A DNA stretch of 64,000 bases from Parafrankia elaeagni (GTDB lineage Bacteria; Actinomycetota; Actinomycetes; Frankiales; Frankiaceae): NCBI RefSeq assembly GCF_000374165.1, contig NZ_KB893670.1:279718-343717 (forward strand), read 5' to 3'. The notes below the pieces were generated by a model, which saw only the letters and a list, made by a program, of their open reading frames with translations, searched no databases and was not told the origin of the DNA. How positions within the stretch are numbered: the stretch's first letter is position 1; every line of letters begins with the position of its first letter. Both the position numbers and the translations under genes were made by a program. Below, in pieces: positions 45,861 to 56,400 of the stretch.

Positions 45861-45884
45861 GGGGCGGGCCGTCAGGCCCGCCCC
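45861..45884. terminator. Perfect 10-bp GC hairpin
   Basis: GGGGCGGGCC (45861-45870), loop GTCA, GGCCCGCCCC (45875-45884). Lies between the two beta-helix genes, ~50 bases past the stop of the upstream one, and probably ends its transcript. Confidence 0.75.
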
Positions 45885-45932
45885 GTCAGCTGATGGCGGC
45901 GGCCGGTGTCCGGACTGCGGAGCCCCCTGCGG

Positions 45933-47492
45933 TCAGCCCTGGCGGCAGAGGTTCAGCGCCGCGCTGGTGTCATCCCAGACGTTGTTCTGACTGACGAACG
46001 CCCGCTGCCCGCCGCCGCTGTTCAGCCGGTCGTTGTTGCACGGACCCCAGTGCGCGGCGCGGCCGAACCGGTTGTTGGCGATCCGCAGGTTCTCCGCATC
46101 CACGTAGACGGTGAAGCCGCCACCATTGATCCAGTTGTTCTCGATGGTCACGTTCCGGTTACCGCCGGAGGCCCACTCCAGGTAGATGGCCGCGTTGTAG
46201 GTCGTCTGGTACGGCCCCAGGTCGAGGTTCGAGCAGGTGACCCGCAGCCCGTTGACGCCACGGACCTGGATCCCGTCGATGTGCGCGCCGGGCGGCGGGA
46301 CCGGGCCGTGCAGGTAGCTGTTCTCCACTCGCACATCGGACACCATGGTGGCCGACGAGTCGATGTGGATGTGATCCGAGCCGCCCGTGATCTCGGTGTA
46401 CCGGATCACCTGCAGGGGACCGCGGTTGATCCCGATGCCCTTCGTCCGCACATGGTCGATGGTCGTGTTGGAGCCCGAGATGATGATGCTACCGTTCACG
46501 ACCGAGTTCTTGATCGTCACGTTGTCCGCGAAGATCGAGACCTTACTGGCAAACTGCAGCCCGTCGAGCACCGCACCGTTCTGCCGGATCTCACCGCCAG
46601 GGTGCGACGTCAGCTGCGTACCCGCCGGCGGGCCGGTGGTGCCTGTGGTCGGGCGGGGGCCACACGCGGCGGTGGAGGAGCCGGGCGGCTGCGTGGACGA
46701 GCTGGGGGAAGTGGACGAGCTGGGGGAACTCGACGGCTTCGGCGCCGGTGAGGTGGCGGGCACCGTCGCCGGCACGGTGGTCGCCGGCGCGGATGGGGTG
46801 GCCGTGGCGGTCGCCCGGGGAGTCGGCGTCGCGGTGGTCGACGGAGCCGCCGACGGCGTCGGGCTGGTGACCGGCGAGAACAGCGGATCGACGAACAGCA
46901 GGTCCGTGGTTGTCGACGTGGGGAACCTCACCGCCGAGGCGTAGATGTAGGCGCCCTGGAGCTGCTCGGCCGGTCCGAGCTGCCGCGGCCCCTTCTCCTG
47001 GAAGTACCGCGGGGTCACCGCCCAGTGCCCGCGCGGGAAGAAGACGGACACCACATACCTGCTCTTGCGGTCAAGGGTGACCGGCTTGGTGAACCCGGCC
47101 TCGACCCAGCCCTGTTTGGCACCGGGGTCCGCCTGCAACGTCGCCAGCGACCGGCCGTCCGAACTGTAGAGCTTGCCGATGAAGGGACCGACGGTGGCGG
47201 CGGCCTTCCAGAAACGGATCCCGGTGATCTGGGCGTCACCGAGGAGCTTGAAGGACGTGCCGACGTTGATCGCCTGGTTGCTCTGGTACGAGGCCGTCGC
47301 CGGTTGCAGATCGCCACCGGCGCCGTTCTGGGTTCCTGGAGCGCCTCCCCCCGATGAGCCCAGAGGGCCGCAGGCGGACAGCAGCGCGAGCAGCGTGCCA
47401 GCCACTGTGACGACGATGCCGAATGACCGTCTGCGTCTTACGGACGGCCGGGACGACTTTCGGGTCGGATGCGATTGGGCACGTTGATCCAT
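45933..47492 (-). CDS. DUF4082 plus beta-helix lipoprotein
   Basis: 519 residues. A basic signal peptide ends in lipobox LLSAC with Cys at position 41. A DUF4082 domain (~60-205; ITGIRFWKAAATVGPFIGKLY, VSVFFPRGHWAVTPRYF) is followed by a Ser/Thr/Pro linker (~205-290) and a C-terminal beta-helix (~300-519) closely matching the downstream paralog, with the same GIGIN, HIDSSA, LDLGPY.TTYNAAIYLEW and NNRFGR.AHW.PCNNDR blocks. Predicted lipid-anchored surface protein. DUF4082 is a carbohydrate-associated beta domain of unknown activity. Confidence 0.88.
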   Translation of the reverse strand: MDQRAQSHPTRKSSRPSVRRRRSFGIVVTVAGTLLALLSACGPLGSSGGGAPGTQNGAGGDLQPATASYQSNQAINVGTSFKLLGDAQITGIRFWKAAATVGPFIGKLYSSDGRSLATLQADPGAKQGWVEAGFTKPVTLDRKSRYVVSVFFPRGHWAVTPRYFQEKGPRQLGPAEQLQGAYIYASAVRFPTSTTTDLLFVDPLFSPVTSPTPSAAPSTTATPTPRATATATPSAPATTVPATVPATSPAPKPSSSPSSSTSPSSSTQPPGSSTAACGPRPTTGTTGPPAGTQLTSHPGGEIRQNGAVLDGLQFASKVSIFADNVTIKNSVVNGSIIISGSNTTIDHVRTKGIGINRGPLQVIRYTEITGGSDHIHIDSSATMVSDVRVENSYLHGPVPPPGAHIDGIQVRGVNGLRVTCSNLDLGPYQTTYNAAIYLEWASGGNRNVTIENNWINGGGFTVYVDAENLRIANNRFGRAAHWGPCNNDRLNSGGGQRAFVSQNNVWDDTSAALNLCRQG

Positions 47493-48082
47493 AGTAGATC
47501 CTCTGGCAGTCAGACCGACCGCCCCCCGGAATGTTGGGCGGGCCGAACGACGTGTTGTTCAGGATCACTGTCCGTGACCTGACCGCGAGCCCCTTTCGGG
47601 ACCGGCTCGTCGGCCGTGTCGCTCCTGGCAGGGCGTTCCCACCCAGGCGGGAACGCCGCCCGGCGAGCGAGCGGACAGGCCCGCGCCGCCTCCAGCCAGA
47701 GCCACTGCGGCAGCCCGGACAGTCGGGCTACGGACAGCAAGCTGCTCCCAGGGGCCGTGACGGGTGTTGCGTTCAGCGAATCTGTTCACAAATTCATCAT
47801 CATTCACCGAACACACCGAAAGACTCCGGAAAGCAGTTAGGTGTGAATTGTTGCTCTTTTCTCACCTATCCTTCACAACCTCTAGTCTTCCCCACCCGCG
47901 TTCAAGTGTATTCGCAATGTCCTGCGGCGTCACATCTGGGCAGACCTGCCGCGAGACATTGTGGGATGGTTGATATTCCGTTTTCGACGGGTTGTGATCC
48001 TTGCTCTGCCCCCGTCCACGCGGGCCCACCGGTGTACCCGGGCGTCACCCGACCAGTCCGCGTGCGGATGCCCGCCGACGGC
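47493..48082. other. AT-richer intergenic region before beta-helix gene
   Basis: 590 bp. The section ~47760-47890 is clearly less GC-rich than the rest of the window. An imperfect inverted repeat AGGTGTGA (47839-47846) / TCTCACCT (47860-47867) lies there. Likely promoter and control region of the 45933 gene. No coding region is supported. Confidence 0.5.
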
Positions 48083-49354
48083 TCATGGGCCACGGCTCAC
48101 GAGCGACGGCTCACTGCCGCTCGCGGGCGTCCGCGTCAGGCACGGCCTGCCGCCACGTTGTGGCCCGGACACGTCCCGCAACGCCTCGCAGTAGGCATCC
48201 ATCAGCGCCACCCCCGCCCGGTCCCAGGTGAGGTGATCCCGCGCGCGCAGAGCCCCTCGGCGTAGCCGTGTCAGCAACTGCCGGTCATCGGCGAGCCTGG
48301 CCAGATCCCCGGCCAGCGCCGTCACGTCCCCCGCCTCGTGGACGAGCCCCTGTTCGCCGTGCGTCACCACGGCGCCGGCCTGGCGGGAGACGACCAGCGC
48401 GCAGCCACTCGCCTGCGCCTCGTAGGTCACCAGAGCGCTGCCCTCCTCGACGGACGGCAGAACCAGGATGTCCGCACCGCGCAGGAAGGAGGAGACATCC
48501 TCGACGAAGCCCCGCGTGCGCACCTCCTGCCGGCACAGGTCCGACGCGACGCGGGTCCGGTACCCGGGTTCGAACGCCCCGCAGACGGTCAGTTCGGCCC
48601 GGCCGCGCAGGTCGGCCCGTTCCCAGGCCTCCAACAACAGGTGCAGGCCCTTGCGCGCATCGCAGTACCCGGCGAAGACCACCCGCAGCGGCGCGCCGGC
48701 CGGCCGGTGGAACTCCTGCTCCGTCGGCACCGGGAACGCCTGCGGGTCGTACCCGTACCGGTACCGGACCATCCGGTCCTCGGTGAAGCCACGGGCCAGG
48801 AACGTCTCGGCGACCACCTCCGAGGGCACGAGCAGCCGGGTCGCGGCCGCCCATTCGGCCATCTCCGTATGCAGCACGTCCGGGTTGAACGCGTGCGGAG
48901 CATCCTCGGGCAGCGGGCACCCGATGCGTTCGGCCTCGCGGGCGACGACCTCGAACGCCTGCCCGGTGTGCGTGTTGGGCACCTCGCGCAGGCCGGCGGC
49001 ACCGACCGCACGGGCCGCCGTCAGCGTGCGCCGGGAGGCCCGCGGCCAGGCATGCACGACGTTGTGGCGCCCCCGGCGGACGACGGCGGCGACGAGCCGG
49101 TCGTGGTAGTCGCGGGCCCGCCTCACCCCGATGGCCCGGGGCGGCAGCCGATACCCGGCGGCGGCCAGAGTCGGGATGACACGCACCCCCGGGGGCAGCG
49201 GGCGGGCGAGGCTCAGGCACATGACGTCCACACTGATGCCCTGCCGCCACAGCGCGAGCACCTGATGATAGGCCAGGTTCCCGATTCCGGGCCCGCCCAT
49301 CGGGTGCGGGAAGCTGTAGAGCACCCGCGGGGGCAGACCCACCTGTGCTCTCAT
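48083..49354 (-). CDS. GT4-type glycosyltransferase
   Basis: 423 residues from ATG at complement 49354, overlapping the previous stop (ATGA). GT-B fold: RVLYSFPHPMGGPGIGNLAYH opening, HAWPRASRRTL, VVFAGYCDARKGLHLLLEAWE, RGFVEDVSSFLRGADILVLPSVEEGSALVTYEAQASGCALV (family-4 donor site E....A.GC.LV). The C-terminus is a basic tail. Last gene of the Wzz-Wzy-GT-GT operon. The frame is open upstream, but that part is antisense to the neighbour. Confidence 0.9.
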   Translation of the reverse strand: MRAQVGLPPRVLYSFPHPMGGPGIGNLAYHQVLALWRQGISVDVMCLSLARPLPPGVRVIPTLAAAGYRLPPRAIGVRRARDYHDRLVAAVVRRGRHNVVHAWPRASRRTLTAARAVGAAGLREVPNTHTGQAFEVVAREAERIGCPLPEDAPHAFNPDVLHTEMAEWAAATRLLVPSEVVAETFLARGFTEDRMVRYRYGYDPQAFPVPTEQEFHRPAGAPLRVVFAGYCDARKGLHLLLEAWERADLRGRAELTVCGAFEPGYRTRVASDLCRQEVRTRGFVEDVSSFLRGADILVLPSVEEGSALVTYEAQASGCALVVSRQAGAVVTHGEQGLVHEAGDVTALAGDLARLADDRQLLTRLRRGALRARDHLTWDRAGVALMDAYCEALRDVSGPQRGGRPCLTRTPASGSEPSLVSRGP

Positions 49355-50580
49355 GCCGGGCCGTCCAGGACGAAGGAGAACAGTTCGTCGAACCGCCGCG
49401 CCCAGGAGTTGCGGGCGACGAAGTCGGCGGCCTCCGGCCCGGCTGGCTCGTCGAGCAGGCGGGCGACCTGGTCGACGAACTGCGCCGGATCCCGGGCGAG
49501 GTGCACCGCGTCCCCGAAGTAGCCGGCGTCCCGGAGCGCACGTACCGGACCCAGGTCGGTCGCGACCACCGGTCGCCCCGCGGCCAGGTACTCGAAGAGC
49601 TTCAGCGGACTCATCGCCTCGGTCAGCGCGGAGCTCACGTGCGGCATCAGGCACACGTCGGCGGCCGCGGTCATGGCGACCACCGCCGCCCGCGGATGCT
49701 GACCCCGGACGTGAATGTTGCGATGCTGCACCAGGGGGGCCAGGTACTCGGGATCGGAACAGGGGCCGATCAGCACCACGCTGCCCGAGGGATTGGCCTC
49801 GGCCATCGCTTCCAGGGCGGGGAGGTCGAGGCGCGGGCCGAGCGCGCCGATGTAGAGCAGCAGTGGCCGGGGCAGCGCGGCGTACCACGGCGGCACCGGG
49901 CCCGGGCTGGTCCATTCGGCCGGCTCCACCCCGTTCGGCAGCACCAGCGCCGGGCCCCGCGGGTCGATCCGCCGGATGATCGCCTCGGTGACGGCCACGA
50001 CCGGCATGCCGCCACGCGAGATCCGCTGGTAGCAGTCGAGCAGCGCCGGCTGCCACCTGGAGAAGGCCGGGTGGGCGGCGAAGTCGTCCCAGCAGTAGAA
50101 CACTCCGGTGCGCCAGCGGCCCGTCTCGGCCGCGGCCGCCGCGTGGAACGGATTCGTGGCGATCAGTACCGGCTCGCGCAGCCCGCGGTCACGCGCTGTC
50201 CGGGCGACCTCCTCGTCGTAACGGCGGTAGTCGGCGATGATCCGCTCAGGGTCGGTCGAATCGTCCCGGCGCAGCCGCATCGGCGTCAGATGACTGGTCT
50301 CGCCGTCGGTGGGAAACGGGAGACTCCCTCCCCCGCCGAGCATCCGCCGCGCCAGGCGGATCACCATGCTGCGCCAGGCGTCCACCAGCATCAGGCGGTC
50401 CACCCGCTCCGACGAGTACAGGTGAGCGAACAGGCGGTCGCCGGAGAAGGCGAACTCACGGCGGTTGATGTCGGCCCAGGTCTCCCAGGCCAGCCCCAGC
50501 ACGATGTCGGCGGCACCGTTCTCGGGCGTCCGTCGCCCGCGGAGGCCGGGCGGGGCGGATCGGGGCGGGGCGGCCGTCAT
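49351..50580 (-). CDS. GT4-like glycosyltransferase
   Basis: 409 residues. GT-B fold with LLLYIGALGPRLDLPALEAMAEA, MSPLKLFEYLAAGRPVVATDLGPV (family donor-binding region with E.L..GRPVV) and FYCWDDFAAHPAF in the N-lobe. Probably cytoplasmic and adding one sugar. Both junctions are ATGA overlaps (49351-49354, 50577-50580), fixing it in the operon. Confidence 0.85.
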   Translation of the reverse strand: MTAAPPRSAPPGLRGRRTPENGAADIVLGLAWETWADINRREFAFSGDRLFAHLYSSERVDRLMLVDAWRSMVIRLARRMLGGGGSLPFPTDGETSHLTPMRLRRDDSTDPERIIADYRRYDEEVARTARDRGLREPVLIATNPFHAAAAAETGRWRTGVFYCWDDFAAHPAFSRWQPALLDCYQRISRGGMPVVAVTEAIIRRIDPRGPALVLPNGVEPAEWTSPGPVPPWYAALPRPLLLYIGALGPRLDLPALEAMAEANPSGSVVLIGPCSDPEYLAPLVQHRNIHVRGQHPRAAVVAMTAAADVCLMPHVSSALTEAMSPLKLFEYLAAGRPVVATDLGPVRALRDAGYFGDAVHLARDPAQFVDQVARLLDEPAGPEAADFVARNSWARRFDELFSFVLDGPA

Positions 50581-52154
50581 GCGCGTACACCCGGCTCGGG
50601 CGTGGGCCGTACGGCTCCTGCTGCCATGGTGGCTCCCGTCACCCCGGTCTCGTCGGCGTGGTCAGAGCGGTGGGCACCGCGGTCGGCCGCGGTCAGCCGC
50701 CACAGGGCTCCCGCGCAACCGACCAGAAGGAACAGCGTGAAGGTGGCCTGCTTGAAGCTGAGCGTGTCGAAGGTCGCGAAACTCGTGAGGACCGCCAGAA
50801 TCCCGGCGACCAGCGCCTGCCCGAGCTGGCGGTCAGCCGGTGCCGAGGCCCGGCGCCGGACCCCGCGGGCACAGGACAGCCCGACGACGATCCACACCAG
50901 CAGGGCCCCGAGGCCGACATAGCCCACCTCGAGCAGGGAACCCAACAACTGGTTGTCGAGGAAGAAGTACTCGGAGGGAATGAACGTGCCCAGGCCGCGG
51001 CCGAAGAAGGGGCGCTCCGCGACCATCGCCCACACCTGGGCATAGTCGTCGGTACGGCCGCTGACACTCGGGTCCTCACCCGCCCACAGGAAAAGCGCCC
51101 GCAGGGTCCCGAGAACACCGGGGACCGCGACGTTGAAGAACGCCCCGAACACCAGCACGGCGCCGAGGAAGTTCAGCTGCCGCCGGCCGTCCCAGACCAC
51201 CGCCAGCGTGATCAGCGCGACGATGAGGCTGAGCACCGCCGAACGGGAGATGCTCAGCGGCAGACCCATTCCGATGATCATCACCTGCACCCAGGCCCAC
51301 TGCCGGGGGCGGCCGGGGGCGGCGGTCAGCGCATAGTGCAGCGCGAGCGGCAGCACCATGGCGAGCACCACACCGAACTCGATCGGATGGCCGGCGGTGC
51401 CCGCGACCCGCCGCAGGTCCGACCGTTCCGCGATCGCCGCGTCGGTCACACTCAACTGGGAGAAACCAGGGGGAACGAGGTACTCGCTGAGATCCTGCCC
51501 GGACACGTACTGCACGATCGCGATCACCGACATGAAGGACACCATCGCCACCACCCGGCGCAGCAGGACGTCCAGCCGTTGGCGATCACCGATCTGGTCG
51601 GCGGCCAGCAGTGTCAGCCCGGCAGCCCCGACCAGGGTCAGGAACTGCCGTTGCCCGTTACTCGTCTCGGCGACGCTGAGCACCCGGGTGAAGGCGATGC
51701 CGTAACCGATCAGCAGAAACCAGATCAGCACCAGGGTCGCGACACGCACCGGACTGCGCTCACGCACCCGTCCTCGGCCCAGCAGCATCGCCAGCGCCCA
51801 CAGGACGAAACAGAGCAGGCCGATCAGCGCGACCGGCGAGCCCGCCCCAAGGGAGTACCGGGCGGACAGCCCGAACAACGAGACGATCGCCAGCGTCAAC
51901 ACGGAGACCGCGTCCCACTGGCAGAGAATGACGATAGGCGCGATGGCCACCACGAAAAACAGCAGGGCGGCCCCGGGCGGGGCCACTATCGCGGCGAGAA
52001 GGGTGGCCGCCAGGTAGATCCCCCCGGCGAGGGCCGCCACCGGTTTGCTGGCGGACAGCGGACGGCGGGCGGCGGTAGCACCCCAGCCCGGCCCGGAGGG
52101 ATCTGACGGAGGGCTGTCAGCAGGGCCGGCGGGAGCGTGCTGCCGCACCGGCAT
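50577..52154 (-). CDS. O-antigen ligase/polymerase-like protein (Wzy type)
   Basis: 525 residues from ATG at complement 52154, sharing one base with the Wzz stop (TGATG). About 12 membrane helices and a large external loop around SQLSVTDAAIAERSDLRRVAGTAGHPIEFGVVLAM, then SRSAVLSLIVALI and a GRGLGTFIPSEYFFLDNQLLGSLLEVGYVGLGALL segment typical of the Wzy_C/O-antigen ligase family. It polymerises or ligates the repeat unit outside. Confidence 0.88.
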   Translation of the reverse strand: MPVRQHAPAGPADSPPSDPSGPGWGATAARRPLSASKPVAALAGGIYLAATLLAAIVAPPGAALLFFVVAIAPIVILCQWDAVSVLTLAIVSLFGLSARYSLGAGSPVALIGLLCFVLWALAMLLGRGRVRERSPVRVATLVLIWFLLIGYGIAFTRVLSVAETSNGQRQFLTLVGAAGLTLLAADQIGDRQRLDVLLRRVVAMVSFMSVIAIVQYVSGQDLSEYLVPPGFSQLSVTDAAIAERSDLRRVAGTAGHPIEFGVVLAMVLPLALHYALTAAPGRPRQWAWVQVMIIGMGLPLSISRSAVLSLIVALITLAVVWDGRRQLNFLGAVLVFGAFFNVAVPGVLGTLRALFLWAGEDPSVSGRTDDYAQVWAMVAERPFFGRGLGTFIPSEYFFLDNQLLGSLLEVGYVGLGALLVWIVVGLSCARGVRRRASAPADRQLGQALVAGILAVLTSFATFDTLSFKQATFTLFLLVGCAGALWRLTAADRGAHRSDHADETGVTGATMAAGAVRPTPEPGVRA

Positions 52155-53020
52155 CAAGGCCGCCTCGGCGCCGAGGACTTGGCCAGCGCATCATCCTCGT
52201 ACCAGCTCCTCCCCGGCTCCGAAGGACGCGGTGAGCCCTCGCGGAAGGCATTGAGCCGCATGGTGTCGGGTGAGACCTCGCCGGCCTCGCCGGCCTTGCC
52301 GGCCTCGGTCTCACCTGGTTCCCGGCGACCGGACCGCTCCGCCGAAGGAGCGGCCGCCGGCCCCGGTCCCGGGAGTGGGCCACCGGGGATCGGGCCGGGG
52401 GCAGCGCCGCCGGCCCGGGCCGCCCGACGGCCGAGAACGAGGTCGGTGGTCACCGCGCCACCGATCGCGGCCGCCAGCCCCAGGGCTGCGATGACCAGCA
52501 TCAGTCGCTGGCTGCTGTCCGGCGAAGTCTCGAACACGTTCGGCTCCTGCAGGACCTGCACCGACATCCGCTGGCCCTCCGGACTCTTCTCCTGGAAGCC
52601 CCGGACGATGTCCGTCACCTCCCGAAGCACTCGCTCCGTGGTCCGCTCGGTCACCTCCTTGTCCGTGCCGCTCACCATGATGTCGATGAACGAGGTGCCC
52701 GGCTGCACGGCGACCGAGTAGTCGGCGTCGAGTCCCTCGGCTGCGAGTTTGTCCCGCACCTGCTGGCTGTTGGCCACGGAGGCACCGGCGATCGCCATCA
52801 CCTTGACCGAGTCGGCCAGGTAGACGAACGGGTTAACCTCCACCGTCGCATTGCCGATAATGCTCTCCTGCGGCCCGATGACGAGACCGGTCGTCGCGGT
52901 CTGGTACACGGTCGGCAGAGATGACCGCACAAAGAGCAGCGAGATCCCGGCGACAATCACCACGGGCAATGCCACGTACCAGCGCCGAAGAGTGGCACCG
53001 ACGATATAGACCAAATCCAC
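52154..53020 (-). CDS. Wzz-type chain-length determinant
   Basis: 288 residues from GTG at complement 53020, with GGGGGG seven bases upstream; further upstream GTG/TTG codons are less likely. Two membrane helices (~residues 12-34 and ~170-190) flank an external domain (~35-168) with the Wzz family opening. The cytoplasmic tail is Gly/Pro/Ala-rich; no Walker ATPase motif or Tyr-rich tail is seen, so it is not a fused BY-kinase. First gene of the Wzz-Wzy-GT-GT operon, setting polymer length. Confidence 0.88.
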   Translation of the reverse strand: MDLVYIVGATLRRWYVALPVVIVAGISLLFVRSSLPTVYQTATTGLVIGPQESIIGNATVEVNPFVYLADSVKVMAIAGASVANSQQVRDKLAAEGLDADYSVAVQPGTSFIDIMVSGTDKEVTERTTERVLREVTDIVRGFQEKSPEGQRMSVQVLQEPNVFETSPDSSQRLMLVIAALGLAAAIGGAVTTDLVLGRRAARAGGAAPGPIPGGPLPGPGPAAAPSAERSGRREPGETEAGKAGEAGEVSPDTMRLNAFREGSPRPSEPGRSWYEDDALAKSSAPRRP

Positions 53021-53186
53021 CTGAAACCCCCCGGAAGGCCTAGCCCAATTCACTGACAATGTTCATGGGCACTCCAGGCGCTTCCACCGCAACCACGCCC
53101 ACCGGCATCGCCCTGAACCTGCACTGCAGAGACATAGTGCCATACGTCATCCCAGGGCATACAGGGGACCATCTTCCCACCTTTTT

Positions 53187-53209
53187 GATCATAACGCGAA
53201 CATGATCAT
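53187..53209. promoter_or_regulatory. Inverted repeat, candidate operator of Wzz operon
   Basis: TGATCAT (53187-53193) and ATGATCA (53203-53209), nine bases apart, in an AT-rich patch about 170 bp upstream of the Wzz start. Possible binding site for a dimeric regulator; none is coded next to it. Confidence 0.4.
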
Positions 53210-53339
53210 CCGTGGGCGGGGGCCGCGTGGCGGGAACACCCGGTACCCCGACGGCGGCACGGCGCTCCGCACCGCTCCAGACGCTCCACAGCACCCCTTG
53301 CCGGTCCGGCCCCAGTCGGGCAGATCTGGAAAAGGCATG

Positions 53340-53376
53340 GGTGGTGGATCCCGTCCGACGAACGGGACCCACCACC
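53340..53376. terminator. Strong hairpin after the DUF1349/Fn3 gene
   Basis: GGTGGTGGATCCCGT (53340-53354) pairs with ACGGGACCCACCACC (53362-53376) with one G-T wobble and a seven-base loop, ~45 bases past the minus-strand stop at 53423. Confidence 0.75.
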
Positions 53377-53422
53377 GGCTGTCAGGACATCGCGGTCCCG
53401 ACTGTGTCGCTTCCGAACCGTG

Positions 53423-56400
53423 TTACAGCGGGTTCACCACCACCGTGCCGAACGAAGCGTCGACGCTGTTGGCCAGCAGGAGTGTCGACCCCGCGCGGCT
53501 CGGTAGCGTCGTGCTCAGATCCCAGGCCGCGGGTTCCGGAGAACCCACCGGCCAGACCTTGAAACTGTACAGGCTGTTGCCATTGCCCTGCGGCTCGGCG
53601 CGCAGTTTGTAATTGTACGGAACATCCAGCGGCAGGACCGCGACCTTCGTGGTCACGGACACCGCATTGGTGTCCACCAGCTCCAGCCGGTTGTCCCGGA
53701 ACCACGCCAGCGCACCGTAGGGATGGCCGATTCGGGGCTGCTGGTTTCCGGTGTGGCCCGACCAGCCGACCAGAATGCCGGCACCCTCCGAGTGGGGCGA
53801 GTGCACCGTCACCGGCACGGTGACCTCGTAGCCGGCCGGCCATTCGGTGCTGCCGATCCCGATCAGCCGGTCGTAGCCGGGTTCGAGGATGCGGACCGTG
53901 TCCCCGATGATCTGCCAGGGGCCGTCGATTGCCTGGCCCCAGTCACTGATGCTGTCGGCATCCCCCCAGTCGACCGTGTGGGGAAGCGTTGGCGCGGCAC
54001 CGTTGACGTTGTTCAGTGTCACGGTGCGGGTCGTCCGCCGGCCCAGGCGGTCGAGCAGGGTCAGCGCGACCGTGTTCGTCCCGGGCAGCAGCTCCGCCCG
54101 GTCCGGCTCGGCGACGAAGTCGCCCGCCGCCCGGAGTCGTGCCTGATCCGGGCCGATGTTGAGCGGCCGCGGAGCCGAGTTGTTGAGCGAGTACCACAGC
54201 TGCGCGACGCCGTCAGGATCGCTTGCCCGCCCCAGCACGCCGACCCACTGCTGCGGGAAGCCGCGGACACCGACGTCCAGGGTGTCGCCGTAGAACGGCT
54301 GGATCTGCCCGGGCTGGGTCTGCGCGGGCGGTGCACCCCCGTCGTCGTCGACCGGTGCCGCCAGGTTGCTGACATAGTCGACCGACGCCACCGCGGCCGG
54401 GCCGAGGCTGTTCGCCACATAGGGCCCGACCTGGTGCACCGTCGTGGCGTAGGCGAACGTGGCGTCGGTGGTCCAGCTGGAACCGTCGCCCGAGTGCCGC
54501 AGCGTCCAGTTGGTGCCTTCGCGGCGGATACGCAGGTAGACGGCATCGGTGGCAGGCACGACCTGGTTCAGCCGCACCTCGACCGAGCCGCCCGCGATGG
54601 TGGCGGCGAAGATCCGCGCCTGGGAGCCCTCGGTGGTCAGGTCGAAACGCAGGAACGTGGCGGCGTCCTGCTTGACCAGCATGCCGATCGTCTGCCTGGT
54701 CAGCTCCAGCCTGGTCTCGAACTTGGTCTCCACCTCGAAGTCCGTGTTCTGAGCCGCCTGCAGCAGCTGCAACCCGGTCTTCTGCCCTGTCCACATGTCA
54801 TGGGTGGTGTTGGTGGGGACGTACAGCGCCACGTTGGTGCCCGTCGTGCCCACCTGCCCGTCCCCGGCCGGGTCCAGCACCGTCCAGCGGGCGGTGTCGA
54901 GCGGTCCGGAGAAGTCGTCCGAGGTGAAGGCATCCGACCCGCCGCCCGGCGGGTCCTCGCCGTCCGGGGGCCCGCAGGCAGCGGTGGTGAAGGTCCCGTC
55001 GGGGCTGGTCGCCACCGCCGCCGCGGAGTCCGTCGAGGTGACCCGGTAGTGGTAGGTGGTCGCGCACTGCAGGCCGGTGACCGTGATCAGATGTGCGGTG
55101 ACCTGCGCCGAGTCCTGCAGGGTCTGCCCGTAGGCAGTCGTGGTGCCGTAGTCGAGACTGCTGTTCGCCGCACGGTTGGTCGTCCAGCTCAGGTCGGCCG
55201 ACGTGCCGTCCGGCGCGGCGCTGACGCCGCTGATCGTCAGCGGCGGCGTGGGCGGCGGCGTCGACCCCCCGGAGCCGGTCACCCGGAAGTAGTCGACCTG
55301 AGCCGTCGTCGCCGGGTTGTCGCCGGCGTTCCCGACGAACACCCCGACCGCGGCGAGATCGATGGCGAAGGTGAAGGTCGCCGCGGTGTTCCAGGTCGCG
55401 TTGTCGGCCGACCAGCGCAGCGTCCAGACGTCACCGACCCGCCGCAGCCCGAGATGGATCGGCGTGGTCGAGGGAAGCTCGGCGACGAGCTCGGTGTTCG
55501 GCGTGCCGTTGGCGAAGGTGGCGCCGAACAGCAGCTGTCTGCTGCCGTCGGAATAGGTGTCGTAGCGGAGAAGCCTGCCCGCGGCGTCCTGCGCCACCAG
55601 GCCCTGCGACTGGAAGCGTCCGGTCACCGCGGAATCGAACTTGGCCTCGACGGCGATATCGGCGTCCGCGGCACCCTGCATCAGCCGCGGGGCCTGGTTC
55701 GGCATCCAGAAGTCGTGTGAGAGCCCGGGCGGGACCGAGAACCGCAACCGGTCCTGCTCGACGGCGACGGTCGCGTCACCGACCGGGTCGATGAGTGACC
55801 ACAGTGAGGTGTTCAGCGCCGTTCCGGAGAACTCGTCGGTGCTGACCGATTCCTCCTGGCAGGCAGTGGTCGTGAACGTACCGGCCGGGCCGAGGGCCTG
55901 GTTGCCCGCGGCGTCGGTCGAGGACACCCGGTAGAAGTAGGCGGTGCCGCAGCTCAGTCCACCCAGCGTCACCGTGTGCGTGGTCGTGTTGTTCGGCCCC
56001 TGGGCGGTGTGCCCGTACGAGGCCGAGCCTCCGTAGTCCACCCTCGAGCTGGCCGGCTTGTCCGTCGACCAGGTGATCACGGCGCCGGTCGCCGTCGGCT
56101 GGGCGTCGATGTTGCTGATCTGCGGTGGCGTGGTGTCCGGCGGTGGGCAGGTGCCGGTGGTGAAGGTCCCGTCGGAACCGATGGCGGTGTTGCCACCGCC
56201 GTCCGTGGACAGGACCCGGAAATGGTAGCTCGTGGCACAGGACAGCCCGACCAGTTCCACCTGGTGGTTGGTCGTGAGGGCGGAGGTACCGGCCGAGTCG
56301 CCGTAGCCAGCGGTGGGGCCGAACTCCACAGTCGAGGACGCCGGTTCGTCGGTAGTCCAGGTCACGGTGGCGCCGTCGACCGACGGGGCGGCAGCGACCT

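Larger units (their letters stand above)
53021..53422. other. Intergenic region upstream of Wzz operon
   Basis: 402 bp holding an operator-like inverted repeat (53187-53209) and the terminator hairpin at 53340-53376. The promoter of the Wzz operon should lie in the left half. No gene. Confidence 0.55.

Noticed and set aside
49355-50056. N-terminal extension of the 48083 glycosyltransferase
   Set aside because: Out-of-frame read of the neighbouring GT gene; ATG 49354 lies in an ATGA overlap.
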